From contig NZ_JAFKEC010000026.1 of the NCBI RefSeq assembly GCF_017848315.1, positions 1-64,000 on the forward strand: a DNA stretch of 64,000 nucleotides. The letters run 5' to 3'. The notes under the pieces are model-generated. The model was given only the letters and a program-made list of their open reading frames with translations. It made no database searches and was not told where the DNA came from. The translations under genes and the position numbers were made by a program. The DNA is from Pseudomonas palmensis. Lineage in GTDB: Bacteria; Pseudomonadota; Gammaproteobacteria; Pseudomonadales; Pseudomonadaceae. Below, in pieces: positions 9,888 through 19,306 of this stretch. Position 1 is the first letter of the stretch. Each line of letters opens with the position of its first letter.

Positions 9888-11228
9888 TCACGCCACAAAC
9901 CACCCATCCCTACGCTGCAACCGCCACCCCATCACCCCCAGCGTCACCGCCCGCAGCCCCATGAACAGCAGAAAGCCCAGCCACAGCCCGTGGTTGCCCA
10001 GCCCGCTGGCCGCATAGGCGAACGGCAGTGCTATCGCCACGCTCAGCAGCATGCCGTTGCGCATCTCCCGTGCCCTTGTCGCGCCGATGAACAACCCGTC
10101 GAGCAGGTAGCTCCACACCGCCACCAGTGGCAGCAGCGCCAGGTATGGCAGGTACTCGAACGCCGTCTCGCGCACGCTGGGGATATCCGTCTGCAACTGG
10201 ATGAACCAGTGCCCGCCCAGCAGGAAAACCCCGGCAAACCCCAGGCTGACGATCAACGACCAGCCACACGCCACCGTCATCGAACGGCGCAATGCGCCGC
10301 GGTCCCCGGCGCCGATCGCATGCCCGCACAGTGCCTCCACCGCATGCGCCAGGCCGTCCAGTGCATACGCGGTCAGCAGCAGGCCGTTGAGCAGCAGCGC
10401 ATTGGCCGCCACCGTCGCCTCGCCCAGGCGCGCACCCTGCACGGTGATCAGGAAGAACACCCCCTGCAACGCCAGGCTGCGAATGAAGATGTCGCGGTTC
10501 ACGCTCAGCAGCGGGCGCCAGCTCTGCCAGCGCCTGAGCAGCGCCCAGGCCACCTGCCCGGGGTAGGCGCGCAGGGCCGGGCGCGTGAGCGCCAGGCCGA
10601 GCAGCGTGGCCGACCATTCGGCGATCACCGACGCCCGCGCCGAGCCCAGCACACCCCAGTCCAGCCCCAGCACGAACCACAGGTTGAGCACGATGTTGAG
10701 CAGGTTGGTGGTCAGCAGGATCGCCAGCGGGGCACGGGCGTTCTGCGTACCCAGAAACCACCCCACCAGGGCAAAGCTGGCCAGCGCTGCCGGCAGGCCG
10801 AGCAAGCGCGTGTGGAAGAACGCCAGGGTGTTTTCCTGCAGTGCGGCACTCGGTTGCATCAGGCCCAGTGCCAGGTGGCTGAAGGGAATCGCCAGTGCCC
10901 CCAGCAGCACGGCGAACAGCAACGCCAGCAGCAGCCCCTGCACCAGCACCTGGCGCAGCGCGGCGCCGTCGGCGCGTCCGGCCGCCTGGGCGGCAAAGCC
11001 GGTGGAGCCCATGCGCAGGAAGCCCATCAGAAACGCCAGGAAGGTATACAGGCTGGCGCCCACCGCCACGGCGCCGAGCTGGTGCGCGTGGGGCAGGTGG
11101 CCGATCACGGCGCTGTCCACCAGCGCCACCATGGGCACGGAAATGTTGGAAAGAATCATCGGCGCGGCCAGCGCCCAGACCCTGTGGTGGGTCGGGCGGT
11201 CGCGCCAGTCGCTGAGTAGTCGGGACAT
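9888..11228 (-). CDS. MATE family efflux transporter (DinF type)
   Basis: A 446-residue inner-membrane protein with twelve predicted hydrophobic helices in two similar halves, typical of cation-coupled MATE multidrug exporters. The N-terminal sequence HHRVWALAAPMILSNISVPMV, split here only by description, matches the DinF branch, with a proline in the first helix and the characteristic VDSAVIGHL after it. The substrate cannot be told. The ATG at 11228 has AAGGAG seven bases upstream. It converges on speA and diverges from the alpha-2-macroglobulin gene. PP_0568-like position supports a P. putida context. Confidence 0.9.
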   Translation of the reverse strand: MSRLLSDWRDRPTHHRVWALAAPMILSNISVPMVALVDSAVIGHLPHAHQLGAVAVGASLYTFLAFLMGFLRMGSTGFAAQAAGRADGAALRQVLVQGLLLALLFAVLLGALAIPFSHLALGLMQPSAALQENTLAFFHTRLLGLPAALASFALVGWFLGTQNARAPLAILLTTNLLNIVLNLWFVLGLDWGVLGSARASVIAEWSATLLGLALTRPALRAYPGQVAWALLRRWQSWRPLLSVNRDIFIRSLALQGVFFLITVQGARLGEATVAANALLLNGLLLTAYALDGLAHAVEALCGHAIGAGDRGALRRSMTVACGWSLIVSLGFAGVFLLGGHWFIQLQTDIPSVRETAFEYLPYLALLPLVAVWSYLLDGLFIGATRAREMRNGMLLSVAIALPFAYAASGLGNHGLWLGFLLFMGLRAVTLGVMGWRLQRRDGWFVA

Positions 11229-11326
11229 GCAGGCTCCTTGAGAACCGGCATTGTAGCCGCCCCCGGCACTAAAACTGGTGAACGCTGTCTCACGCCGGGC
11301 GCCTCGATCAGCGATGCCCGCGAGCT

Positions 11327-11337
11327 TGCTATATAGT
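11327..11337 (+). promoter_or_regulatory. Extended -10 element before the alpha-2-macroglobulin gene
   Basis: TTGCTATATAGT, containing TATAGT at 11332-11337, lies 39 bases before the macroglobulin ATG. A TG-type extended -10 can work with a poor -35, and none is obvious here. Pattern match only. Confidence 0.35.
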
Positions 11338-11375
11338 GCTCGTCTCAGACCCTGCTACCGGAAGAGTTACCCTCC

Positions 11376-14300
11376 ATGCTCAACAAAGGATTGTGGCTGG
11401 CGTGCGCCATGGCGCTGCTCAGTGCTTGCGACTCGTCTACTGATAAACCGGCCCCGGCGGCGACCCCGGCGCCCACCCAGGCGAGCCTGGGCGAGCGCTA
11501 CGCCGGTCGCGAGCTGACGGTGGTAGACGTTTCCGAAGTGCAGGTCGACGGTGCCAGCGCCTTGTCGGTGACCTTCTCGGTGCCGCTGGACAAGGACCAG
11601 AACCTTGCCGAGCGCGTGCACCTGGTGGACACCACCCGGGGCAAGCTCGACGGCGCGTGGGAGCTCAGCGAAAACCAGATGGAGCTGCGCCTGCGCCACC
11701 TGGAGCCGCAGCGCAAGCTGGTGCTGACCGTGGATGCCGGCCTGCTCGGGGTGAACGGCAAGAAGCTCCCCAGCGAGTACGTCAGCCGCCTCGAAACCCG
11801 CGACATGCAGCCCACCGTGGGCTTCGCCAGCCGCGGCTCGCTGCTGCCCACGCGCCTGGCCGAAGGCCTGCCGGTGATCGCGCTGAACATCGACAAGGTG
11901 GACGTCGAGTTCTTCCGCATCAAGCCCGAGTCGATGTCCAGCTTCCTGGCCAGCTGGGGCCGCAACACCTCGCTCGAGTACTACAACTCCGAAGAGCTGT
12001 TGAGCAAGGCCGACCTGGTGTATGCCGGCCGCTTCGACCTGAACCCGGTGCGCAACACCCGCGAAACCCTGTTGCTACCGATTGCCGGGATCAAGCCGTT
12101 GCAGGAACCGGGGGTGTACCTGGCGGTGATGCGCGCCTCGGGCCGCTACAACTATTCGCAGCCGGCCACCCTGTTCACCCTGAGTGACATCGGGCTGTCG
12201 GCGCATCGCTACACCAACCGCCTGGACGTGTTCACCCAGGCGCTGGACGGCGGCAAGGCCCTGGACGGGGTCAACCTCGAACTGCTCGACCGCGAAGGCA
12301 AGCTGCTGGCCCAGGCCAAGACCGACGGCGATGGCCATGCGCAATTGCCGATGCCGCCCAAGGCCGATGTACTGCTGGCCAAGCAGGGCGTGCACACCAC
12401 CTTGCTGCGCCTGAACAGCGCCGCGCTCGACCTCTCCGAATTCGCGCTGACCGGGCCGCAGGCCAACCCGCTGCAGTTTTTCGTGTTCGGCCCGCGCGAC
12501 CTCTATCGCCCGGGTGAAACCGTGCTGCTCAACGGCCTGCTGCGCGACCAGGATGGCAAGCCGGTGAAAGCCCAGCCGGTCAGTGTCGAGGTGCGTCGTC
12601 CGGATGAACAGGTCAGCCGCAAGTTCGTGTGGGAGGCCGATGCCAATGGCTTCTACCAGTACCAGTTGCAACTGGCCAGCGAAGCCCCGACCGGGCGCTG
12701 GCAGCTGGTGTTCGACCTGGGCGGCGGCAAGAAGCAGGTGTTCGAGTTCCTTGTCGAAGACTTCATGCCCGAGCGCCTGGCCCTGGAACTCAAGGGCAGC
12801 GCGACCCCGCTGAGCCCGGGTGAAACCGCTGAAATCCATGTCAATGGCCGCTACCTCTACGGCGCCCCGGCTTCGGGCAACCGCCTCAGCGGCCAGGCCT
12901 ACGTGCGCCCGCTGCGCGAAGCGGTGCCGGCCTTGCCGGGCTACCAGTTCGGCTCGATCACCGAGGAAGACCTGAGCCACGACCTGGAACTGGACGAAAC
13001 CACCCTGGACGCGTCGGGCGATGCCACGTTGCAGATCGAAAGCCGCTGGTCCGAGGCGCATTCGCCGCTGCAACTGAGCGTGCAGGCCAGCCTGCAGGAG
13101 TCCGGTGGCCGGCCGATCACCCGGCGCCTGGAGCAGCCGATCTGGCCGGCCGAGCGCATGCCCGGCCTGCGTGGGCTGTTCGACGGCGAAGAGGTCGACG
13201 GCAACACCCCGGTCGAGTTCGAACTGCTGATGGCCGACCGTGACGGCCACAAGCTGGCCGCCGACAACCTCAAGGTGCGCCTGATTCAGGAGCGCCGCGA
13301 CTACTACTGGAACTATTCCTCCAGTGACGGCTGGGATTACAACTACAACGAGAAATTCCTGCTGCAGTCCGAGCAGCCGGTCAACATCAAGGCCGGCAGC
13401 ACTGCCAAGCTGAGCTTCCCGGTGGAATGGGGCCCGTACCGTGTCGAGGTCGAAGACCCGAGCACCGGCGTGACCAGCAGCGTGCGCTTCTGGGCTGGCT
13501 GGCGTGCCCAGGACAACACCGACGGCGGCGCCGTGCGCCCAGACCAGGTCAAGCTGGCGCTGGACAAGCCGGCCTACGCCGATGGCGCCACCGCGCAGAT
13601 CACCGTGACCCCGCCGGCTGCCGGCAAGGGCTACCTGATCGTCGAGGGCAATGACGGCCCGCTGTGGTGGGAAGAAATCGACGTGCCTGCCGAAGGCAAG
13701 ACCTACGCGGTCAAGCTCGACCCCAAATGGGCCCGCCACGACCTGTACGTCAGCGCCCTGGTGATCCGCCCCGGCGAGCGCAAGGCCAATGCCACGCCCA
13801 AACGTGCCGTGGGCGTGCTGCACCTGCCGCTGGATCGCGCCGAGCGCAAGCTGGCGCTGACCCTCAAGGCCCCGGAAAAGATGCGTCCCAAGCAGCCGCT
13901 CACCGTCAAGGTGCAGGCGCGCAATGCCGATGGCAGCATCCCCAAGCAGGTGCAGGTGCTGCTGGCCGCGGTGGACGTGGGCATTCTCAACATCACCAGC
14001 TACGCCACCCCCGACCCGTTCACCGGCATGTTCGGCCGCAAGGCCTACGGCGCCGACCAGCTGGATATCTACGGCCAGCTGATCGAAGCCGGGCAGGGCC
14101 GCCTGGCCAGCCTGGCATTCGGCGGTGACGCGGCCATGGCCAAGGGCGGCAAGCGTCCCAGCACCAGCGTGACCATCGTGGCCCTGCAGAGCGCCCCGGT
14201 GACCCTGGACGCCAAGGGCGAAGGTCAGGCGACGGTGGACATCCCCGACTTCAACGGCGAGCTTCGGGTGATGGCCCAGGCCTGGACCGACGAGCGCTTC

Positions 14301-16238
14301 GGCATGGCCGAGGCCAAGACCGTGGTCGCCGCGCCGCTGATCGCCGAACTGTCGGCCCCGCGTTTTCTGGCCGGCGGCGACCGTACCGAGCTGGCGCTGG
14401 ACCTGTCCAACCTGTCGGGCAAGGCGCAGAAGTTCACGGTCAAGGTGACCACCGAGGGCCAGTTGAACCTGCTGACCCCGTCCGAGCAGCCACTGAGCCT
14501 GCGTGACGGCCAGCGCGTGACCTCGTTGCTGGGCGTGCAGGCCGTGGGTGGCCTGGGCCAGGGCAAGGTCAAGGTGCAGGTCAGCGGCCTGGTGCTGCCG
14601 GGCGAACCGAACACCGCCTTCACCCGCGAGTGGACCCTGGGCATTCGCCCGGCCTACCCGGCGCAGCTCAGGCACTACCGCGCCGCGCTCAAGGACCAGC
14701 CATGGACCTTGCCCGCCGAGGACCTGGCCGCGTTCGAACCCCAGGGCCTGGAGGCGATGCTGTCGCTGTCGAGCCGCCCGCCGCTGAACATCGCCGAGCA
14801 GATCCGTGCCCTCGAGGCCTACCCCTATGGCTGCCTGGAGCAGACCACCAGCGGGCTGTACCCGTCGCTGTACGCCGATGCCGAGACGCTCAAGCGCCTG
14901 GGCATCAAGGGTGAAGAGCCCAAGGTGCGCCAGCGCAAGATCGAGATGGGCATCGAGCACCTGCTCGGCATGCAGCGCTACAACGGCAGCTTCGGCCTGT
15001 GGAGCGCGGACGACAGCGAGGAGTACTGGCTGACTGCCTATGTCACCGACTTCCTGCAGCGTGCCCGCGAGCAAGGCTATGCGGTGCCGCCCGAGGCGCT
15101 GAAAAAGGCCAACGAACGCCTGCTGCGCTACCTGCAGGAACGCAACCTGATCGAGCCGTACTACACCAGCAACGCCGAGCACAGCCGCTTCGCGGTACAG
15201 GCGTATGCGGCGCTGGTGCTGGCGCGTACCCAGCAGGCCCCGTTGGGTGCCCTGCGCAGCCTGTTCGAGCGCCGCGCCGATGCACGTTCGGGCCTGCCGC
15301 TGGTACAGCTATCGATCGCACTGGACAAGATGGGCGACAAGCCGCGCTCGGCGCAGGCCCTGCAGGCGGGCCTGGCGGTCAAGCGCCAGGACGTGTGGCT
15401 GAGCGACTATGGCAGCCCGGTACGTGACGAGGCGCTGATCCTCGCCCTGCTCGAAGAGAACAAGCTGGCCACCGACCAGCTCGACCAGCGCCTGTTCGAG
15501 CTGTCGGACAAGATGGCCAGCAGCTCGTACCTGTCCACCCAGGAACGCAATGCGCTGTTCATGGCCGGGCGTGGCATGCTCAAGCAGCCTGAAGGCCGCT
15601 GGAGTGCACGCCTGGACAGCGCGGGCGAGCTGCGCGACCTGGGCCCAACCCAGGCCGGGCTCAAGCTGGAGGGGCCGTTGCTGGCCTCGCCGCTGACCGT
15701 GACCAACACCAGCGACAAGACCGTGTACCAGCAGTTGACCGTGTCGGGTTACCCGCGCTTCGCACCCCGTGCGGTGGGCACCAACATGAGCATCTACCGC
15801 GAGTACCTGGGCATGAATGGCCGGGCACTGAACATCAAGTCGCTCAAGAGTGGCGACCTGGTGCTGGTGCACATTGGTATCCGCGCCAACGAGCGGGTGC
15901 CGGACGCGCTGATCGTCGACCTGCTGCCGGCGGGCCTGGAGCTGGAAAACCAGAACCTGGCGCAAAGTGCGGCCAGCCTGGACAACGCCAGCAGTGCAGT
16001 GAAGGAATGGCGTGAAGCAATGCAGAACGCCAACGTGGTGCACCAGGAGTTTCGCGATGACCGCTACGTGGCGGCGATGAACGTCGACCCGTACGGCGTG
16101 ACGCACCTGCTGTATCTGGCCCGTGCGGTCACGCCGGGCACCTACCGCGTGCCGCCGGTGCAGGTGGAGTCGATGTACCGGCCCAACTGGCAGGCGGTGG
16201 GCGAGAGCCCGGGTGACATGGTGATTCTGGGACGCTAA
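11376..16238 (+). CDS. yfhM: Bacterial alpha-2-macroglobulin lipoprotein
   Basis: A 1620-residue protease trap of the YfhM/ECAM family, held in the periplasm by a lipid anchor. The signal peptide ends in a lipobox, LLSAC, with C18; the next residue is Asp, which in enteric bacteria means retention in the inner membrane. The thioester motif CLEQ is intact at residues 1153-1156 within YGCLEQTTSGLY, so covalent capture of proteases is expected. Upstream are repeated macroglobulin beta domains and a bait region that I cannot delimit; downstream is the alpha-alpha toroid and receptor-like domain. In many proteobacteria this gene is paired with pbpC, as here, and the pair is thought to protect and repair the wall after outer-membrane breach. 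It is distinct from the mag-operon copy MagD. Confidence 0.95.
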   Translation: MLNKGLWLACAMALLSACDSSTDKPAPAATPAPTQASLGERYAGRELTVVDVSEVQVDGASALSVTFSVPLDKDQNLAERVHLVDTTRGKLDGAWELSENQMELRLRHLEPQRKLVLTVDAGLLGVNGKKLPSEYVSRLETRDMQPTVGFASRGSLLPTRLAEGLPVIALNIDKVDVEFFRIKPESMSSFLASWGRNTSLEYYNSEELLSKADLVYAGRFDLNPVRNTRETLLLPIAGIKPLQEPGVYLAVMRASGRYNYSQPATLFTLSDIGLSAHRYTNRLDVFTQALDGGKALDGVNLELLDREGKLLAQAKTDGDGHAQLPMPPKADVLLAKQGVHTTLLRLNSAALDLSEFALTGPQANPLQFFVFGPRDLYRPGETVLLNGLLRDQDGKPVKAQPVSVEVRRPDEQVSRKFVWEADANGFYQYQLQLASEAPTGRWQLVFDLGGGKKQVFEFLVEDFMPERLALELKGSATPLSPGETAEIHVNGRYLYGAPASGNRLSGQAYVRPLREAVPALPGYQFGSITEEDLSHDLELDETTLDASGDATLQIESRWSEAHSPLQLSVQASLQESGGRPITRRLEQPIWPAERMPGLRGLFDGEEVDGNTPVEFELLMADRDGHKLAADNLKVRLIQERRDYYWNYSSSDGWDYNYNEKFLLQSEQPVNIKAGSTAKLSFPVEWGPYRVEVEDPSTGVTSSVRFWAGWRAQDNTDGGAVRPDQVKLALDKPAYADGATAQITVTPPAAGKGYLIVEGNDGPLWWEEIDVPAEGKTYAVKLDPKWARHDLYVSALVIRPGERKANATPKRAVGVLHLPLDRAERKLALTLKAPEKMRPKQPLTVKVQARNADGSIPKQVQVLLAAVDVGILNITSYATPDPFTGMFGRKAYGADQLDIYGQLIEAGQGRLASLAFGGDAAMAKGGKRPSTSVTIVALQSAPVTLDAKGEGQATVDIPDFNGELRVMAQAWTDERFGMAEAKTVVAAPLIAELSAPRFLAGGDRTELALDLSNLSGKAQKFTVKVTTEGQLNLLTPSEQPLSLRDGQRVTSLLGVQAVGGLGQGKVKVQVSGLVLPGEPNTAFTREWTLGIRPAYPAQLRHYRAALKDQPWTLPAEDLAAFEPQGLEAMLSLSSRPPLNIAEQIRALEAYPYGCLEQTTSGLYPSLYADAETLKRLGIKGEEPKVRQRKIEMGIEHLLGMQRYNGSFGLWSADDSEEYWLTAYVTDFLQRAREQGYAVPPEALKKANERLLRYLQERNLIEPYYTSNAEHSRFAVQAYAALVLARTQQAPLGALRSLFERRADARSGLPLVQLSIALDKMGDKPRSAQALQAGLAVKRQDVWLSDYGSPVRDEALILALLEENKLATDQLDQRLFELSDKMASSSYLSTQERNALFMAGRGMLKQPEGRWSARLDSAGELRDLGPTQAGLKLEGPLLASPLTVTNTSDKTVYQQLTVSGYPRFAPRAVGTNMSIYREYLGMNGRALNIKSLKSGDLVLVHIGIRANERVPDALIVDLLPAGLELENQNLAQSAASLDNASSAVKEWREAMQNANVVHQEFRDDRYVAAMNVDPYGVTHLLYLARAVTPGTYRVPPVQVESMYRPNWQAVGESPGDMVILGR

Positions 16239-16246
16239 TCAGGCCC

Positions 16247-16315
16247 CATCGCGGGTCAAGCCCGCTCCCACAAGGGTCGCAGTAATCCCTGTGGGAGCGG
16301 GCTTGACCCGCGATG
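16247..16315. repeat. REP inverted pair, type A
   Basis: Second pair of the CGCGGGTCAAGCCCGCTCCC repeat, arms facing each other around an 18-base centre. It lies directly after the macroglobulin stop and against the stop of the small membrane protein gene on the other strand. Confidence 0.9.
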
Positions 16316-16318
16316 CTG

Positions 16319-16612
16319 TCACCGCACCACCCAGCTCAACACCCACAACCCCAGCATCAGCCAGATGATCCCCATGATGATCGAGGCGCGCATGAACGCG
16401 CGCACCGCCGAGTACAGCAACAGCAGGCCGATCACCAGCATCAGGATGCTGACCAGCGAGGTGTCCATGCCCAGTGTGCGTGCCAGGCCGTCGATGAAGT
16501 TGCCGCCGGCATTGGCCAGCAGATTGAACAACCCGCTCAGGGCATCCACCACGAAGCGGATCACCGCGCCGAGCGCTTGCCCCAGCCATTCGAAAAAACC
16601 TTCTACATGCAT
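16319..16612 (-). CDS. Small membrane protein, function unknown
   Basis: A 97-residue protein I do not recognise. It begins MHVEGFFEWLGQALGAV with an amphipathic segment, and has two hydrophobic helices in its second half (about 54-70 and 77-95). It has no cysteines and no catalytic motif. The start at 16612 is the only one that keeps the amphipathic N-terminus. It is transcribed against the macroglobulin gene and away from pbpC, so it shares a 104-base divergent region with pbpC. Coding is supported by GC-rich third positions and by tight packing, but I cannot exclude a lineage-specific or minor gene. Confidence 0.65.
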   Translation of the reverse strand: MHVEGFFEWLGQALGAVIRFVVDALSGLFNLLANAGGNFIDGLARTLGMDTSLVSILMLVIGLLLLYSAVRAFMRASIIMGIIWLMLGLWVLSWVVR

Positions 16613-16716
16613 AATCGCTTCCTGATCGACGCTACGGCGCAGTCGCCGTGCCCAGAGCTTTGGCCATCATCCTGCCGGCTCGGTTCCTCACCCACGCAAA
16701 AAGGTGTCCGCGCCTG

Positions 16717-19059
16717 ATGTTCAGCTTAGCCCGACCCCGCTCGCGCATCGCCCGGCTGCTGTGCGCCGCCTTTGTCTGCGTGCTGTTGCTGTGGCTGGCT
16801 GATCGCCTGTGGCCATTGCCGATGCCGGCCGACGATCTGGCGCGGGTGGTGCTGGCCGAAGACGGCACGCCGCTGTGGCGCTTTGCCGATGCCGAGGGCG
16901 TGTGGCGCTACCCGGTCACCCTCGATCAGGTGTCGCCTTACTACCTCGAAGCCTTGCTCACCTACGAGGACCGCTGGTTCTACCGGCACCCCGGGGTCAA
17001 CCCGCTGGCCCTGGGCCGTGCCGCCTGGCAGAACCTCACGGGCGGGCGCGTGCTGTCGGGCGGCAGCACGCTGTCGATGCAGGTGGCGCGCCTGCTCGAC
17101 CCGCACTCGCGCACGCTGCCGGGCAAGTTGCGCCAGGTGTGGCGCACCGCGCAGCTGGAATGGCACCTTTCCAAACGCCAGATTCTGGAGCTGTACCTCA
17201 ACCGCGCACCGTTCGGCGGCACCCTGCAGGGTGTGGCGGCAGCCAGCTGGGCGTACCTGGGCAAGTCGCCCTTGCAACTGACCCCGGCCGAGGCCGCGCT
17301 GCTCGCAGTGTTGCCCCAGGCGCCCAGCCGTCTGCGCCCCGACCGCCACCCGGAGCGCGCGCGCCTGGCCCGGGACAAGGTGCTGCAACGCCTGGGCGAG
17401 TACCAGGTGTGGCCGCAGCAGCGCATCGCCGAAGCGCAGGAAGAACCGCTGCTGCTGGCACCACGCCAGGAGCCGGCGTTGGCTCCGCTGCTGGCTCGCC
17501 GGCTGAACCGTGCCGACAGCCCGCCGCTGATCCACACCACCCTCGACGCTGCGCTGCAACGGCGCCTGGAAGACCTGCTGCTGGGCTGGCGCGCACGCCT
17601 GCCCGAGCGCACTTCGGCGGCGATCCTGGTGGTGGAGTCGCAGACCATGGCAGTGCGCGCCTACCTGGGGTCGGTGGACCTTGGCGATGAGCGCCGTTTC
17701 GGCCACGTCGACATGATCACTGCCCTGCGTTCGCCGGGCTCGACCCTCAAGCCGTTCCTGTACGGCATGGCCATGGATGACGGCCTGATCCATTCGGAGT
17801 CGTTGCTGCAGGATGTGCCACGCCGCTATGGCGACTATCGCCCCGGCAATTTCTCGATGGGTTTCAGTGGCCCGGTGGCGGCCAGCTCGGCATTGGCGTT
17901 GTCGCTCAACCTGCCGGCGGTGCAGTTGCTCGAAGCCTACGGGCCCAAGCGCTTTGCCGCGCAGATGCGCATGGGCGGCATGCCGCTGAGCCTGCCGATG
18001 GCGGCCGAGCCGAACCTGTCGCTGATCCTGGGCGGCGCCGGCAGCCGCCTCGAAGATCTGGTCAGTGGCTACAGTGCGTTCGCCCGCGACGGCATGAGCG
18101 CGCCGCTGCGCCTGCAACAGGATGCGCCGCTGGTCGAGCGCCGGCTGCTGTCGCCGGGTTCGGCGTGGATCATCCGGCGCATCCTCAGTGGCCAGGCGCG
18201 TCCCGACCGCGACCCGCACGCCGAACTGGTGCAGCGCCCGCAGCTGGCCTGGAAGACCGGCACCAGCTACGGCTTTCGTGATGCCTGGTCGATCGGCGTG
18301 GGGCCGCGCTACCTGATCGGCATCTGGATCGGCCGCCCCGACGGCACCCCGGTGCCGGGGCAGTTCGGCCTGGCCTCGGCCGCGCCGCTGATGCTGCAGG
18401 TGCATGACGTGCTGAGCAACCGCGACAGCCAGCGCGGCATTGCCGCCCCGGTGCCGGCAGTGCCGGGCAACGTCGGGGTGGCCGCGATCTGCTGGCCGCT
18501 GGGCCAGCCGATGGCACGCACCGACCCCAACTGCCGGCGCCAGCGCTTTGCCTGGACCCTGGACAACACCACGCCGCCGACCCTGCTCGCGCAGGACCAG
18601 CCCCTGGGTGTGGGGCTGCTGGAGAAGGTGTGGGTGAATGCCCGGGGCCTGCGGGTGGATGCAGCCTGTGCGGGGGCCGCGCCGCGCGACATCGCGCTGT
18701 GGCCGGCACCACTGGACCCGTGGTTGCCGCGCCAGGAGCGGCGCGAGGCGCGTTTGCCGGCCATCGACCCGAGCTGCCCGCCGCAGGTACCGGCCAGTGC
18801 CGCGCCGTTGTCGGTGGTGGGGATACGCCCGGGCGACCAGTTGCGTCGTCCCGCCACCAGCCGCGATGCCCTGCACCTGAGCGTTTCGGCGCTGGGTGGC
18901 GAAGGCCAGCGCTGGTGGTTCCTCAACGGCGCACCCCTGGGCGAGACCACAGCCCAGGCGGCGCTGGCCGTGAACCTGGAGGAGGTGGGGCGCTACGAGC
19001 TCAGCGTGCTGGATGCCAGCGGGCAGACCGCGCGGGTCGAGTTCCAGGTCAACGACTGA
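16717..19059 (+). CDS. pbpC: Penicillin-binding protein 1C
   Basis: A bifunctional class A penicillin-binding protein of 780 residues, anchored by one N-terminal helix. The glycosyltransferase domain carries EDRWFYRHPGVN and the GGSTLSMQVAR motif. The transpeptidase domain has the serine motif STLK (in SPGSTLKPF), SLN, and KTGTSYG, all intact. A C-terminal PBP1C-specific domain starts near residue 690. I prefer the ATG at 16717 (MFSLARPR) over a GTG 69 bases earlier, because the helix then lies at residues 13-32; an AAGG precedes it at a rather long distance. It follows the macroglobulin gene, its usual functional partner. Confidence 0.95.
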   Translation: MFSLARPRSRIARLLCAAFVCVLLLWLADRLWPLPMPADDLARVVLAEDGTPLWRFADAEGVWRYPVTLDQVSPYYLEALLTYEDRWFYRHPGVNPLALGRAAWQNLTGGRVLSGGSTLSMQVARLLDPHSRTLPGKLRQVWRTAQLEWHLSKRQILELYLNRAPFGGTLQGVAAASWAYLGKSPLQLTPAEAALLAVLPQAPSRLRPDRHPERARLARDKVLQRLGEYQVWPQQRIAEAQEEPLLLAPRQEPALAPLLARRLNRADSPPLIHTTLDAALQRRLEDLLLGWRARLPERTSAAILVVESQTMAVRAYLGSVDLGDERRFGHVDMITALRSPGSTLKPFLYGMAMDDGLIHSESLLQDVPRRYGDYRPGNFSMGFSGPVAASSALALSLNLPAVQLLEAYGPKRFAAQMRMGGMPLSLPMAAEPNLSLILGGAGSRLEDLVSGYSAFARDGMSAPLRLQQDAPLVERRLLSPGSAWIIRRILSGQARPDRDPHAELVQRPQLAWKTGTSYGFRDAWSIGVGPRYLIGIWIGRPDGTPVPGQFGLASAAPLMLQVHDVLSNRDSQRGIAAPVPAVPGNVGVAAICWPLGQPMARTDPNCRRQRFAWTLDNTTPPTLLAQDQPLGVGLLEKVWVNARGLRVDAACAGAAPRDIALWPAPLDPWLPRQERREARLPAIDPSCPPQVPASAAPLSVVGIRPGDQLRRPATSRDALHLSVSALGGEGQRWWFLNGAPLGETTAQAALAVNLEEVGRYELSVLDASGQTARVEFQVND

Positions 19060-19089
19060 CCGTGCACCCGTAAGATGGATATAACGCGA

Positions 19090-19121
19090 AAGGGGAAGGG
19101 CTGCCAAAGCACCTTCCCCTT
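19090..19121 (+). terminator. Hairpin after pbpC
   Basis: AAGGGGAAGG (19090-19099) pairs perfectly with CCTTCCCCTT (19112-19121) around a 12-base loop and is followed by TGCTTT. It lies 30 bases after the pbpC stop. The T tract is short, so it is a likely but not textbook terminator. The remaining bases to 19306 hold AT-rich stretches (TATATAT near 19170, TATAAA near 19272) that may be promoters for the next gene. Confidence 0.6.
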
Positions 19122-19306
19122 GCTTTCAAGTGCCTGAAGCAAAAGGGCTTTTGCTGGTGCTGCGACTGTATATATCGGGTTAATACCAAGCTCAGAATTG
19201 TTCCCCTTGCGCCTGCGCGCTCAGATAGCTGCAACGGACGTGGAGTGGCCGGAAACCCGGTGCTTCACACCTATAAAAGCAGCGGCAGCAGTAGCAGGGA
19301 GTCGCC

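Noticed and set aside
12075..15182. A 1035-codon open frame antisense to the alpha-2-macroglobulin gene
   Set aside because: Long antisense frames are common in GC-rich genes. Its protein is a run of His, Gln, Arg, Gly and Leu without domains, while the sense frame has a lipobox and CLEQ.
19230..19260. Sigma-54 promoter before the glycine-rich lipoprotein
   Set aside because: TGGCCGGAAACCCGGTGC has the right spacing of GG and GC but not the TTGC(A/T) element.
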